Source of the DNA: Phycisphaerales bacterium
GTDB taxonomy: Bacteria; Planctomycetota; Phycisphaerae; Phycisphaerales; UBA1924
Length of the DNA stretch: 64,000 bases
Assembly (NCBI GenBank): GCA_020853815.1
Contig: JADYYE010000108.1
Coordinates: 1 to 64,000 of the forward strand
Reading direction: 5' to 3'
Shown: one piece after another, positions 26,196-33,253 of the stretch
Numbering within the stretch: the stretch's first letter is position 1
Layout: each line of letters starts with the position of its first letter
Made by a program: the position numbers and the translations under genes
The notes under the pieces: model-generated
Told to the model about the DNA's origin: nothing
The model's database searches: none
Seen by the model: the letters and a program-made list of their open reading frames with translations, nothing else

Positions 26196-26523
26196 AGGTC
26201 GGAACCTCCTTGCCCCAAAGATGCCACACGATCCAGGCTTTGCCACCCTTCTGATCGGATTATTTCGCGCCGACGACAAATTCCCCCGAACCGCGCCAGG
26301 CTGCGCTCACAAAGCTTCCACGCTGGCGGGGCGACCAGCCGCCCGGCTCGCACTCCTTCCGTCCAAACCCGAGAACTGTCCCGCCCGCGCACCCGAAGCC
26401 AGCCAACTCGTGCCGCAACCGCGAAAACGCCCAAGACCAGGACATCCTGATCTGATAGATGACCAGCCCCCCCCACGGCCCGGTCCAGAACTCCGTACGA
26501 CGCGCCGAAACCGGCGCCTCAAA
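26196..26523. other. Leader region of PEP-CTERM paralog 1, no gene seen
   Basis: This 328-nt stretch separates the terminator of paralog 2 from the start of paralog 1. No credible open frame is present. It must hold the promoter for paralog 1. Apart from the AAGGAGG ribosome-binding site at its left end I see no clear motif. Confidence 0.5.
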
Positions 26524-26568
26524 CCAAAAACACAACCCCCCAGCCGAAGCCGGGGGGTTGGTTGGATC
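26524..26568 (-). terminator. Rho-independent terminator after second PEP-CTERM gene
   Basis: Read on the - strand, AACCCCCCGGC-TTCG-GCTGGGGGGTT forms an 8-bp GC-rich stem plus inner pairs and a stable TTCG tetraloop. It is followed by GTGTTTTTGG. It lies about 55 nt past the stop at 26,621. Confidence 0.88.
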
Positions 26569-26620
26569 AAGTCCAATCGCGAGGCCCGAGACTCCTTCGA
26601 GTCAGAGGCCCACCGCTGGA

Positions 26621-27304
26621 TTAGCGGCGGCGACGGCCGGCGACCAGGCCACCGAGGCCCAGGAGGGCCAGCGAGGCGGGAGCCGGGATCACGACGGTCG
26701 CGCCGTCGGTGGCATCGAAGCCGATGTCCTTCGGGGTGCCGGTCGTGTTGGTGCCGTTGGTGTAGACGCGGTAGCTGTTGATGCGGTTCATCGGGGCATC
26801 AAAGTTGATGTTGTAGGTCTGGCCGGCGCCCACCACGAAGGTGAAGGCGTAGCCGAGAGCGGGGTTGTTGGCGTCGAAGCTCGCGCCCGAAGCCGAGGGG
26901 GAAGCCTGCTTCACGGAGATACCACCCGCGGCCACGTCGCCGCCGTTGCCGGCGTCGGCGATGCGGAGGGTGTTGCCCGCGCGGAAAGTCGCCTGGGTCT
27001 GAGCGCCGAAGTTGAAGCGACCAACGCGGTTGTCGCCGGTCGTGAAGGTCGTGTTCGAGGCGTCGAAGTCAGCCGACGTGATGTTGTGAATCACGGTCGA
27101 GAGGCCCAGAGCCGTGAACCCGGTCGGGTTGCCCCAGGAGTACCAGCACTGCACCTCAACGGTGTCGCCGGCGGCCGCGGTCACGCTGTTGGCAGCGGCG
27201 CCGCCAGCGGTGACGTTGCGGACCAGAATGTCAATCATGCCCGGACCAGCGTTGGCAGCAGCGGCCAGGCCAGCGAGCGCAACAAGAGCAGCAATCTTCT
27301 TCAT
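26621..27304 (-). CDS. PEP-CTERM sorting domain protein, paralog 2
   Basis: A 227-residue paralog of the gene at 25,512-26,195 and of exactly the same length. It has the same signal peptide pattern (MKKIAALVALAGLAAAANA), the same opening of the mature domain (MIDILVRNVTAGGAAANSV), the same central block and the same C-terminal PEP-CTERM tag. Differences cluster in loops such as the one after VIHN and before FDATDGATVV. A GAGGAG ribosome-binding site precedes the ATG. The duplication probably gives two related surface-displayed proteins with slightly different exposed loops. The promoter should be in the 278-nt gap to thyX. Confidence 0.85.
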   Translation of the reverse strand: MKKIAALVALAGLAAAANAGPGMIDILVRNVTAGGAAANSVTAAAGDTVEVQCWYSWGNPTGFTALGLSTVIHNITSADFDASNTTFTTGDNRVGRFNFGAQTQATFRAGNTLRIADAGNGGDVAAGGISVKQASPSASGASFDANNPALGYAFTFVVGAGQTYNINFDAPMNRINSYRVYTNGTNTTGTPKDIGFDATDGATVVIPAPASLALLGLGGLVAGRRRR

Positions 27305-27582
27305 CTGAAAATCTCCTCACTAATCTCTCTGTGAAAAAACACTACCCGAATACCACAGTTCCGTTGAGAACGAACGACTCGTTCCTGACCCACCATGACG
27401 ATACGGGCAACCGCTCGTCTTTGCAACACCATTTATCACCAGATTCCGTCGATTTTTCTCAAGCGCGGAATAAACCCTACCTCCCTTCCATCCCCCGAGA
27501 GGGCGCGGATTGCCCGGCACGTCCGATACGCACCGGACGCCCCCGGGATGGCCGCCAAACCGCGTTTTTGCAGTGACTCGGG

Positions 27583-28563
27583 CTACGGAAGGCCGAGGAA
27601 GCGGGCCTTTTCCGCCCATTCCGCCTGCTCGCGCTTGTTGTCCGTTCCCAAACGGGTTCCTTGTCCAGAGATCGCGTCCTTCAGGGCCTGGACTTCCAGC
27701 CGGCTTAGCCGAACAGAATCCAATTCATAGTCCTGCCAGGCCTCAACCGTGATGGGCACGATCTCACGGAGCAGCGCCAGCATGGCGGTCGCGTAGTCCC
27801 GGATCTCGGCCTGGGCGTGGGAATCAATGCGCAAGCCTAGGAACCGCAGTGTGTTATGCAAATCACATTTCCAGTACCACTCGGTGTACATGTTGACCGG
27901 GAGGGCAATCCGGGCCAGCTCACGGCTCACACCCTGCTCGGTGAGGCCCAAGTACCGCGGGTAGAACTCCTCGACGGCCTTCAGATAGTCCAGGAACTGC
28001 TGGGCCGTCTTGGCTTCCTGGGCGTCGTCGGTCTTGAAGAGTTCTTCGCCGCCCTGGCGATTTGAGCCTGACTGCTTTCGCACGGCGTCAAGGCTCGGCA
28101 CATAGAAACGATCGGGCAGGATCGAATAGCGGGCCGAATACTCGTTGACGTTGGCCGTGCGATGGCGGATCCACTGGCGGGCCACGAAAATCGGCATGGC
28201 GACGTGGAACTTCAATTCCACCATCTCGAACGGGGTGGTATGGCGATGGCGCAATAAGTACCGGATCAGGCCGCGGTCTTCGTTCACCTGCTTGGTGCCG
28301 GCGCCATAGGAAACGCGGGCCGCCTGAACGATGGCGGAGTCGGCGGTCTGGCCCTGGGGCACAAGGCGGGGCATGACGTCCACGAGCGCGAGGAAGCCGT
28401 GCTCATGGACCTTGACCTCACGGCGAGCGGCGCCGCCCATGACGTCGACCAGCGGCGTCTCAGGCGCGATGGATCGAATCGACACTCCCCCGCTCATGCC
28501 AGCCTCCGTGTTCGGCGTCGCGTCAACCCGCGGGCGCGCCCCTTCCTTGGTGGTGTCGCTCAT
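27583..28563 (-). CDS. thyX: Flavin-dependent thymidylate synthase
   Basis: A 326-residue ThyX, which makes dTMP from dUMP using reduced FAD and methylene-tetrahydrofolate. The signature motif RHRTANVNEYSARY fits the ThyX consensus RHRxxxxNExSxRY. Other conserved blocks are HTTPFEMVELKFHVAMPIFV and ALPVNMYTEWYWKCDLHNTL, which carry FAD and dUMP contacts. The N-terminal ~50 residues are extra and variable. The ATG at 28563 (MSDTTKEG) is used because the upstream extension would translate the octamer repeat. Confidence 0.95.
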   Translation of the reverse strand: MSDTTKEGARPRVDATPNTEAGMSGGVSIRSIAPETPLVDVMGGAARREVKVHEHGFLALVDVMPRLVPQGQTADSAIVQAARVSYGAGTKQVNEDRGLIRYLLRHRHTTPFEMVELKFHVAMPIFVARQWIRHRTANVNEYSARYSILPDRFYVPSLDAVRKQSGSNRQGGEELFKTDDAQEAKTAQQFLDYLKAVEEFYPRYLGLTEQGVSRELARIALPVNMYTEWYWKCDLHNTLRFLGLRIDSHAQAEIRDYATAMLALLREIVPITVEAWQDYELDSVRLSRLEVQALKDAISGQGTRLGTDNKREQAEWAEKARFLGLP

Positions 28564-28596
28564 TCCGCGAGGGTATCGCGGGGCGGGCAAAAGGGC

Positions 28597-28660
28597 CAAA
28601 TCGCAAAGGAGCAAATCGCAAACAGCGAGGCAGCGAAGCAGCGAGACAGCGAGACAGGGG
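28597..28660. repeat. CGARACAG octamer array (family A), copy 1
   Basis: After a short direct repeat (CAAATCGCAAA twice) come four octamers (CGAGGCAG, CGAAGCAG, CGAGACAG, CGAGACAG) ending in GGGG. It lies between thyX and the metallopeptidase-like gene. The same unit occurs at 31,161 (reverse orientation) and 51,645. Confidence 0.75.
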
Positions 28661-28740
28661 GGAGGAAAAAAAAGACGCGGGCGAAAACACATGGTTTGCC
28701 GGAAGAAAAAACCGTTCCGGTCGCGCAACCGACAGGATGT

Positions 28741-30345
28741 TCACACTTTGGGGACCAGCGTGATCGTGGTCGTGCCTTGGAGCTTGCCGCGTCGGTAGGT
28801 CAGCTCGACAGGCTGGCCCGGCGCGTAGCCGCTGAGGACGCGGACGAGTTCGGCGATATCGCGCACGGGCTTGCCGTCGATGGCGGTGATGATGTCGCCC
28901 TTGCGCAGGTCGATCTTCGGGCCGCTCTGTCGGAGGCGTGCGGGCATGGCTGACACGATCGGACCTTCGCCCTGGCCCCAATCGACCTCGATTCCGAGGC
29001 TGGCGGCGCCGGGCGGGATTTCCTCGGGCACGGCCTGGAGCGCCTTCACCCACGCGCGATAGTCGAGGTTGATCTGCTTGATCGGCTTTTCGAGGACGGC
29101 CTCGAACGCCGCCACGCCCGTCGGGTCCTTCTCGAAAGTCTCGCAGTACTTGGCGTACCACGGGGCGAGCTTGCCCTGATCGGAAAGGAAGAGAAAGAGC
29201 GTGCGTGCCTGGGCGTACATGGCGAGCGGGCGTCCCGTCATGAATCGGTCGCGCGGGAGGGCGCACAACTTCTCGATCTGCATCAGCAGGCCGGCCTTTT
29301 CGAGGCGTTTGACGGTGTTGGATCGCCAGCTGGTGGCGGGCACGAGCTTGCCCTCGGGATCGAGGTCGTAGTCTTCGACCAGGCTGCACAGGCCTTCCAT
29401 GACCCAGATGGGGTGCATCTGGCCGCGGCGGGTGCAATCGCGCCAATGGAGGACATGCATGAACTCGTGGCGGAAGCTGGAGCCGAGGTCCTGGGCGACG
29501 AGGCGTTTGTCGTCGTGGGAGTATGAGCCGCCGATGCCCTGGCCGTTGTTCATGGCGACCTGGCCGTAGGTCGCAAAGGCCCAGCGGAGGAACTCCTTGC
29601 GATTGGGAAGGATGACGACGGCCCAGGCGTCGTTTGCCGCGGCCTCGGGAGAAACGTCGGTGAAGAGTACGTCCTTGGCCCATCGCCCGATGAGGTCGAT
29701 CTCGGCCTTGGCGGCGTCGAAAGACTTGGGATTGAACGACGAGAGGTAGACCAGGCGCAGGTCTTCGTTGAGGCCCGCATCTCGAGCGCTGGGAAACTCC
29801 TTTTTGGCGGCGGCGGCGTTGGCGTCGCGGTGGCGCTTCAGCACCTCGCCCCAGTTGGAGAGGAGTCGCTCGAATGGCTCGCGGGTGGCGGGGTCGGTGC
29901 GGATGGTCGCGAGGTATGGGTCGGTGGCGAAATGGCGTCGATCCACAAAGCCGTGCTCGATCGAGTCAACCACGGCCTCCATCGCTTCGGCGGCGCGGCC
30001 CTGCATGGAGAGGGCGCAGCCGAGGTTGTAGCGCGGCACGAAGTTCTGCTCGTCGAGGGGGATCAGGGCGCGGAGGGCCTCCTCGGAGGCTCGCCAGTCT
30101 CTCTTGTCGAAGGCGTCGAAGGAGCGTTTGGTGAGTTCCGCGATGCGGGCTTCGCGCTGCTTGTTGGACGGGGCGGGCGGGGCGAGGTCTTCGATTTCAG
30201 GGTCGGCGTTCTGGGCAATCGCTCGGGTGGGACAGCCCGACACGAGCAGCGGAGCGACAATCGCAGGGCACGCCATTGCCGCGGCGTGGATGACGGCGGC
30301 GACGACCCGGCGGGAGGCGGTGGAGGATTGATGGTTCTTGGCCAT
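28741..30345 (-). CDS. Exported gluzincin-like protein with TPR-like and PDZ domains
   Basis: A 534-residue protein. An N-terminal hydrophobic segment ending LVSGCPTRAIAQ suggests export, possibly as a lipoprotein. A TPR-like region (about residues 60-125, FDKRDWRASEEALRALIPL then FVPRYNLGCALSMQGRAAEA) comes next. A metallopeptidase-like middle part contains RHEFMHVLHW (an HExxH site) with WVMEGLCSLVEDY downstream as the likely third ligand, similar to DUF1570-type proteins. A C-terminal PDZ domain (SLGIEVDWGQG, then LRKGDIITAIDGKPVRDIAE) ends the protein. No substrate is known. It probably acts in the periplasm. Confidence 0.75.
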   Translation of the reverse strand: MAKNHQSSTASRRVVAAVIHAAAMACPAIVAPLLVSGCPTRAIAQNADPEIEDLAPPAPSNKQREARIAELTKRSFDAFDKRDWRASEEALRALIPLDEQNFVPRYNLGCALSMQGRAAEAMEAVVDSIEHGFVDRRHFATDPYLATIRTDPATREPFERLLSNWGEVLKRHRDANAAAAKKEFPSARDAGLNEDLRLVYLSSFNPKSFDAAKAEIDLIGRWAKDVLFTDVSPEAAANDAWAVVILPNRKEFLRWAFATYGQVAMNNGQGIGGSYSHDDKRLVAQDLGSSFRHEFMHVLHWRDCTRRGQMHPIWVMEGLCSLVEDYDLDPEGKLVPATSWRSNTVKRLEKAGLLMQIEKLCALPRDRFMTGRPLAMYAQARTLFLFLSDQGKLAPWYAKYCETFEKDPTGVAAFEAVLEKPIKQINLDYRAWVKALQAVPEEIPPGAASLGIEVDWGQGEGPIVSAMPARLRQSGPKIDLRKGDIITAIDGKPVRDIAELVRVLSGYAPGQPVELTYRRGKLQGTTTITLVPKV

Positions 30346-30469
30346 TCGGAGGGTGCCGGGTGTTTGACGCTTGGTAGACCTCTCAGGTTCGCTCGGTCGG
30401 ACTTGGAGGATCACTTCCAGTTCAACGAGCGCCCTGGCTCACGCTCGGGCTGCTGACGGGACAAAACGA

Positions 30470-31039
30470 TCATCTGACCTTCAGTAGTTCGGCGATCGCG
30501 GCGGGATAGGCGAGGCATTCCTGCTCGAAGACGCGGGCCGCCAGGGTGTCGGGCGTGTCGCCGGGAAGCACGGGGCAGCGGCGTTGGAGCAGGATCCGGC
30601 CCGAGTCGTAGCGATCGTCGACGAAGTGGACCGTGCAGCCCGATTCGGTCGCGCCGGACTCGAGCACGGCCTCGTGAACGTGATGGCCGAACATGCCCGG
30701 GCCGCCGAACGCGGGGAGGAGGGCCGGATGGATGTTGATGATCTTGCCGCGGTATCGCTCGGGGACCTCGATGAGCTGGAGATAGCCCGCGAGCGCGACG
30801 AGGTCGGCGTGGGCGTCGTCGAGGAGCTTGGCGAGGGTGTCGCGCGGGATGCGGCCGGGGATGATGGTGGTCTTGAGGCCGCGGGCCTGGGCGCGATCCA
30901 CGCCGGCGCAGGGGCGCGAGGCGAGGACGAGCGAGACGCGAGCGCGAAGGGTGGCGTCGTCGATGCGGTCCTGGAGGTTGAGGAGCGTGCGCCCGCCGCC
31001 GGAGAGAAGCACGACGAGATTGGCGGGAGAGGAGGGCAT
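30470..31039 (-). CDS. purN: Phosphoribosylglycinamide formyltransferase
   Basis: A 189-residue GAR transformylase that uses 10-formyl-tetrahydrofolate in the third step of purine synthesis. The family pattern is complete: LVVLLSGGGRTLLNLQDRI, LVLASRPCAGV, the catalytic region IINIHPALLPAFGGPGMFGH with Asn and His, and the Asp-bearing SGCTVHFVDDRYDSGRILLQ. Its ATG lies only 11 nt from a run of nearly 12 copies of a 7-bp repeat, so that repeat forms most of the leader. Changes in repeat number would alter promoter or leader spacing. Confidence 0.93.
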   Translation of the reverse strand: MPSSPANLVVLLSGGGRTLLNLQDRIDDATLRARVSLVLASRPCAGVDRAQARGLKTTIIPGRIPRDTLAKLLDDAHADLVALAGYLQLIEVPERYRGKIINIHPALLPAFGGPGMFGHHVHEAVLESGATESGCTVHFVDDRYDSGRILLQRRCPVLPGDTPDTLAARVFEQECLAYPAAIAELLKVR

Positions 31040-31050
31040 GGTCGCAAGAT

Positions 31051-31132
31051 TCGGGAGTCGGGAGTCGGGAGTCGGGAGTCGGGAGTCGGGAGTCGGGAGT
31101 CGGGAGTCGGGAGTCGGGAGTCGGGAGTCGGG
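31051..31132. repeat. TCGGGAG heptamer array (family C), 11.7 perfect copies
   Basis: Eleven perfect tandem copies of TCGGGAG plus a partial one run without a single mismatch. On the - strand the unit reads CTCCCGA and the array ends 11 nt before the purN start codon. Confidence 0.95.
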
Positions 31133-31160
31133 CCGGATTCTACTGACGGGAGTGCCTTTT

Positions 31161-31185
31161 TCCCTGTCTCGCTGTCTCGCTCTTC
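31161..31185. repeat. CGARACAG octamer array (family A), reversed short copy
   Basis: The + strand reads CCCTGTCTCGCTGTCTCGCT, the reverse complement of CGAGACAG units ending in GGG. It stands between the purN heptamer array and the repeat at 31,258. Confidence 0.7.
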
Positions 31186-31257
31186 ATGTGCGATGTGGAA
31201 TGTGCGCTGTGGCCCTGGGAGTGATCGCCCGCGCTGGCGCTTCGGGCTCGTCAAGGC

Positions 31258-31283
31258 AAGACCCTCCCTCGCGGTCGGGCTAC
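31258..31283. repeat. Dispersed 26-28-bp repeat, copy 2
   Basis: AAGACCCTCCCTCGCGGTCG followed by GGCTAC is nearly identical to the reverse complement of 16,121-16,148. Confidence 0.6.
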
Positions 31284-31333
31284 TAAACGGAACGCATGGC
31301 TCGCACAACGTCCGCTTCGACACTTCTCCACCC

Positions 31334-31365
31334 GACCACTTGACCACCTGACCACTTCGCCACTT
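31334..31365. repeat. GACCACYT octamer array (family B), copy 1
   Basis: Four octamers: GACCACTT, GACCACCT, GACCACTT, CGCCACTT. A six-unit array with the same first, last and end-variant units is at 51,802. In both places it stands 150-180 bp from a CGARACAG array. Confidence 0.8.
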
Positions 31366-31376
31366 TTCCGTGCTCG

Positions 31377-31724
31377 TTACGACAGGGCTTTAAGGGCCGC
31401 CGCCTGATCGCTCACGATGGTGATGATGCGGTCGAGGCGTGAGAGCTTGAGGGACTCGAGGATTTCTTCGGCCATGTTGAAGACGACGAGCTTTCCGCTG
31501 TTGGCCTTGCAGTTCTTGTTGAGCGTGACGAGCGCGCCCAGGCCGACGGACGCGACGAGCATGACCTCTTCGAGGTCGAGCGCGATCTTCCACGACGCTT
31601 CGCCGGCAACATTGGAGATTTCGGCGAGCATGACGTTGGACTCGCGCTCGGCGAGCTTCTCGCACTTCAGGCGGCCGATCAGAGCGGGCGCGACGTACTC
31701 GAGCTTCAGGTAGGTTGATTCCAT
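31377..31724 (-). CDS. STAS domain protein, anti-sigma-factor antagonist-like
   Basis: A 115-residue single STAS domain, the fold of SpoIIAA-type anti-anti-sigma factors. These release a sigma factor by binding its anti-sigma kinase and are switched off by serine phosphorylation. The loop that normally reads DSSGLGAL is here ASVGLGALV, so the serine aligned with the phosphosite is kept while the preceding Asp is replaced by Ala. No partner kinase or phosphatase gene is adjacent. It lies 33 nt after the thioesterase gene on the same strand and may be co-transcribed. Confidence 0.8.
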   Translation of the reverse strand: MESTYLKLEYVAPALIGRLKCEKLAERESNVMLAEISNVAGEASWKIALDLEEVMLVASVGLGALVTLNKNCKANSGKLVVFNMAEEILESLKLSRLDRIITIVSDQAAALKALS

Positions 31725-31756
31725 CGTGGCTGATCTCGTGAGCGTGGGGTGCGTGG

Positions 31757-32152
31757 CTAGACGCTGGGGGCGGAATTGAACGGAATCGGCTGGCCGCCGG
31801 CGTCGACGGCGACCATGGTAAGGGTTGCCGATGTTACCGGCACGTGCTGCCCGCTGGAGTATCGCTCGGCCTCGACCTCGACCTGGACGGTAACGGACTT
31901 GGTGCCCGTTCGGACGGTGCTGGTGTAGAAGTTGACGGTATCGCCCAGGTGGACCGGGGCCTTGAAGTCGACGCGGTCGATGGCGGCGGTGACCCAGCGG
32001 TGAGCGCCGTGGGTGCGGGCCTGGAGGAAACCGGCCTGGTCGATGTAGGAGAGGATCACGCCGCCGAAGATGGTGCCGTAGTGGTTGGTGTCCCGCGGCA
32101 TGGTGACGATGCGGAGGGTGGCGAACCTTTGGGGTGATCTGGCGTCGGACAT
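31757..32152 (-). CDS. Acyl-CoA thioesterase, hot-dog fold (YciA-like)
   Basis: A 131-residue hot-dog enzyme that hydrolyses acyl-CoA to free acid and CoA. The YciA/BACH-type core is clear: RIVTMPRDTNHYGTIFGGVI with the Asn and Gly of the active-site turn, LSYIDQAGFLQARTHGAHRW on the central helix, and VDFKAPVHLGDTVNFYTSTV. The length is normal for the family. Substrate chain length cannot be read from the sequence. It is divergent from the DinB-like gene across 171 nt. Confidence 0.88.
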   Translation of the reverse strand: MSDARSPQRFATLRIVTMPRDTNHYGTIFGGVILSYIDQAGFLQARTHGAHRWVTAAIDRVDFKAPVHLGDTVNFYTSTVRTGTKSVTVQVEVEAERYSSGQHVPVTSATLTMVAVDAGGQPIPFNSAPSV

Positions 32153-32323
32153 GGCGAACGGTAGCGGGCGAGGCGGGGAGCGGGGGTTGGGGTCTGCAAG
32201 ACTCTTGACCCATATGATCGATCGCCCCCAAGGCGGCGATGGCGCGCGGCTTGCCGCCATCGGGACGCGACCGGGGCCGCGAACGGGGCCGCCGCCCCCC
32301 ACCACTGACCCACGGGAGACCCC

Positions 32324-33223
32324 ATGTCGACCGCACAGCGCCCCGGACACAGCCACGAACACGGACACAGCCACGAACACCAGCATGGGCATGGGCACGG
32401 GCACGGGCACGCGTGCAAGGGCGACGGGAGTTGCGGCGGGAAGGGCGAGTGCCGCTCTGGGAAGCACGAATGCAAGCATGAACATGGGCACGGGCAGGAC
32501 CACGGGCACGCGCATGACCACGCCGGACAGCCGGCGGAGCGTGGCGGGTACATGGGTCCGGGAGTGTCGGCGTTGCCGGCGCTCGAGCCCGCGTCGCAGT
32601 TCAAGGCCATGACCATCCCGGACCTCTTGCGCCGCTATCGCAAGGGGATCGAGAACTTCGATCGGCGGATTTTCTGGCTCGACCCGGAGCAGTTGGACCA
32701 CGCGTTCCTACCGGAGGCCGATGTCGGGCGCTGGCCGGTGCGGGTGCTGCTCGGGCACCTGGCGGACGCGGAGATCGTGTTCGCGCAGCGGATGCGCCGC
32801 GCGGTGGGCGAGGAGAACCCGGTGCTGTCGGTGTGGGACGAGAACGCGTTTATTGACAACGGGATCTATGGCGGGACGGATACCGAGGGCCTGTCGGCCG
32901 AGGCGGCCCACGACCGCGTGGTGCGCGCGGTGGGCGGCGCGGTCGCGATGATCCACACGACGCGGCAGTGGACGAGCGATTGGCTGCTGTCGCTCAAGCC
33001 CCAGCAGTTTGATCGCATGGCGTTGCACCCGGAGCGCGGGGGCGAGAGCGTGAAGCAGATGCTGGCGTATGCGACGTGGCACCTGGAGCATCACGCGCGG
33101 TACCTGGCCTGCAAGCTCGATCGCCTGGTCGGCAAGGACACGCTCCCGCCCAAGGCGCCGGCCTCGACGGCCGGCGGTTCGGGCGGTTGCGGCTCGGGCT
33201 GCGGCTGCCAGGGACATCACTGA
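32324..33223 (+). CDS. DinB-like protein with His-rich and Cys-rich metal-binding ends
   Basis: A 299-residue protein. Residues 1-70 are extremely His-rich (HSHEHGHSHEHQHGHGHGHG) and include CKGDGSCGGKGEC and HECKHEHGHGQDHGHAHDH. Residues ~95-265 form a DinB-type four-helix bundle (TIPDLLRRYRKGIENFDRRI, LLGHLADAEIVFAQRMRR, then TWHLEHHARYLACKL), with histidines at the places of the DinB metal triad. The C terminus is again Cys-rich (GGCGSGCGCQGHH). DinB proteins are metal-dependent thiol S-transferases or related enzymes. The ends suggest nickel, zinc or cobalt storage and self-loading. The fusion is unusual. Confidence 0.85.
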   Translation: MSTAQRPGHSHEHGHSHEHQHGHGHGHGHACKGDGSCGGKGECRSGKHECKHEHGHGQDHGHAHDHAGQPAERGGYMGPGVSALPALEPASQFKAMTIPDLLRRYRKGIENFDRRIFWLDPEQLDHAFLPEADVGRWPVRVLLGHLADAEIVFAQRMRRAVGEENPVLSVWDENAFIDNGIYGGTDTEGLSAEAAHDRVVRAVGGAVAMIHTTRQWTSDWLLSLKPQQFDRMALHPERGGESVKQMLAYATWHLEHHARYLACKLDRLVGKDTLPPKAPASTAGGSGGCGSGCGCQGHH

Positions 33224-33253
33224 CACGACTCCACTCCGAGAACCGACCATCGC

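Noticed and set aside
27305-27582. A small gene between PEP-CTERM paralog 2 and thyX
   Set aside because: Short frames exist on both strands but none has a start with a ribosome-binding site or a protein-like pattern.
28564-28728. Longer ThyX start at 28,728
   Set aside because: The extension would translate the CGARACAG octamer array and is unlike any ThyX N-terminus.
31051-31132. CRISPR array beside purN
   Set aside because: The 7-bp units are contiguous with no spacers, and no cas genes are near. It is a simple tandem repeat.
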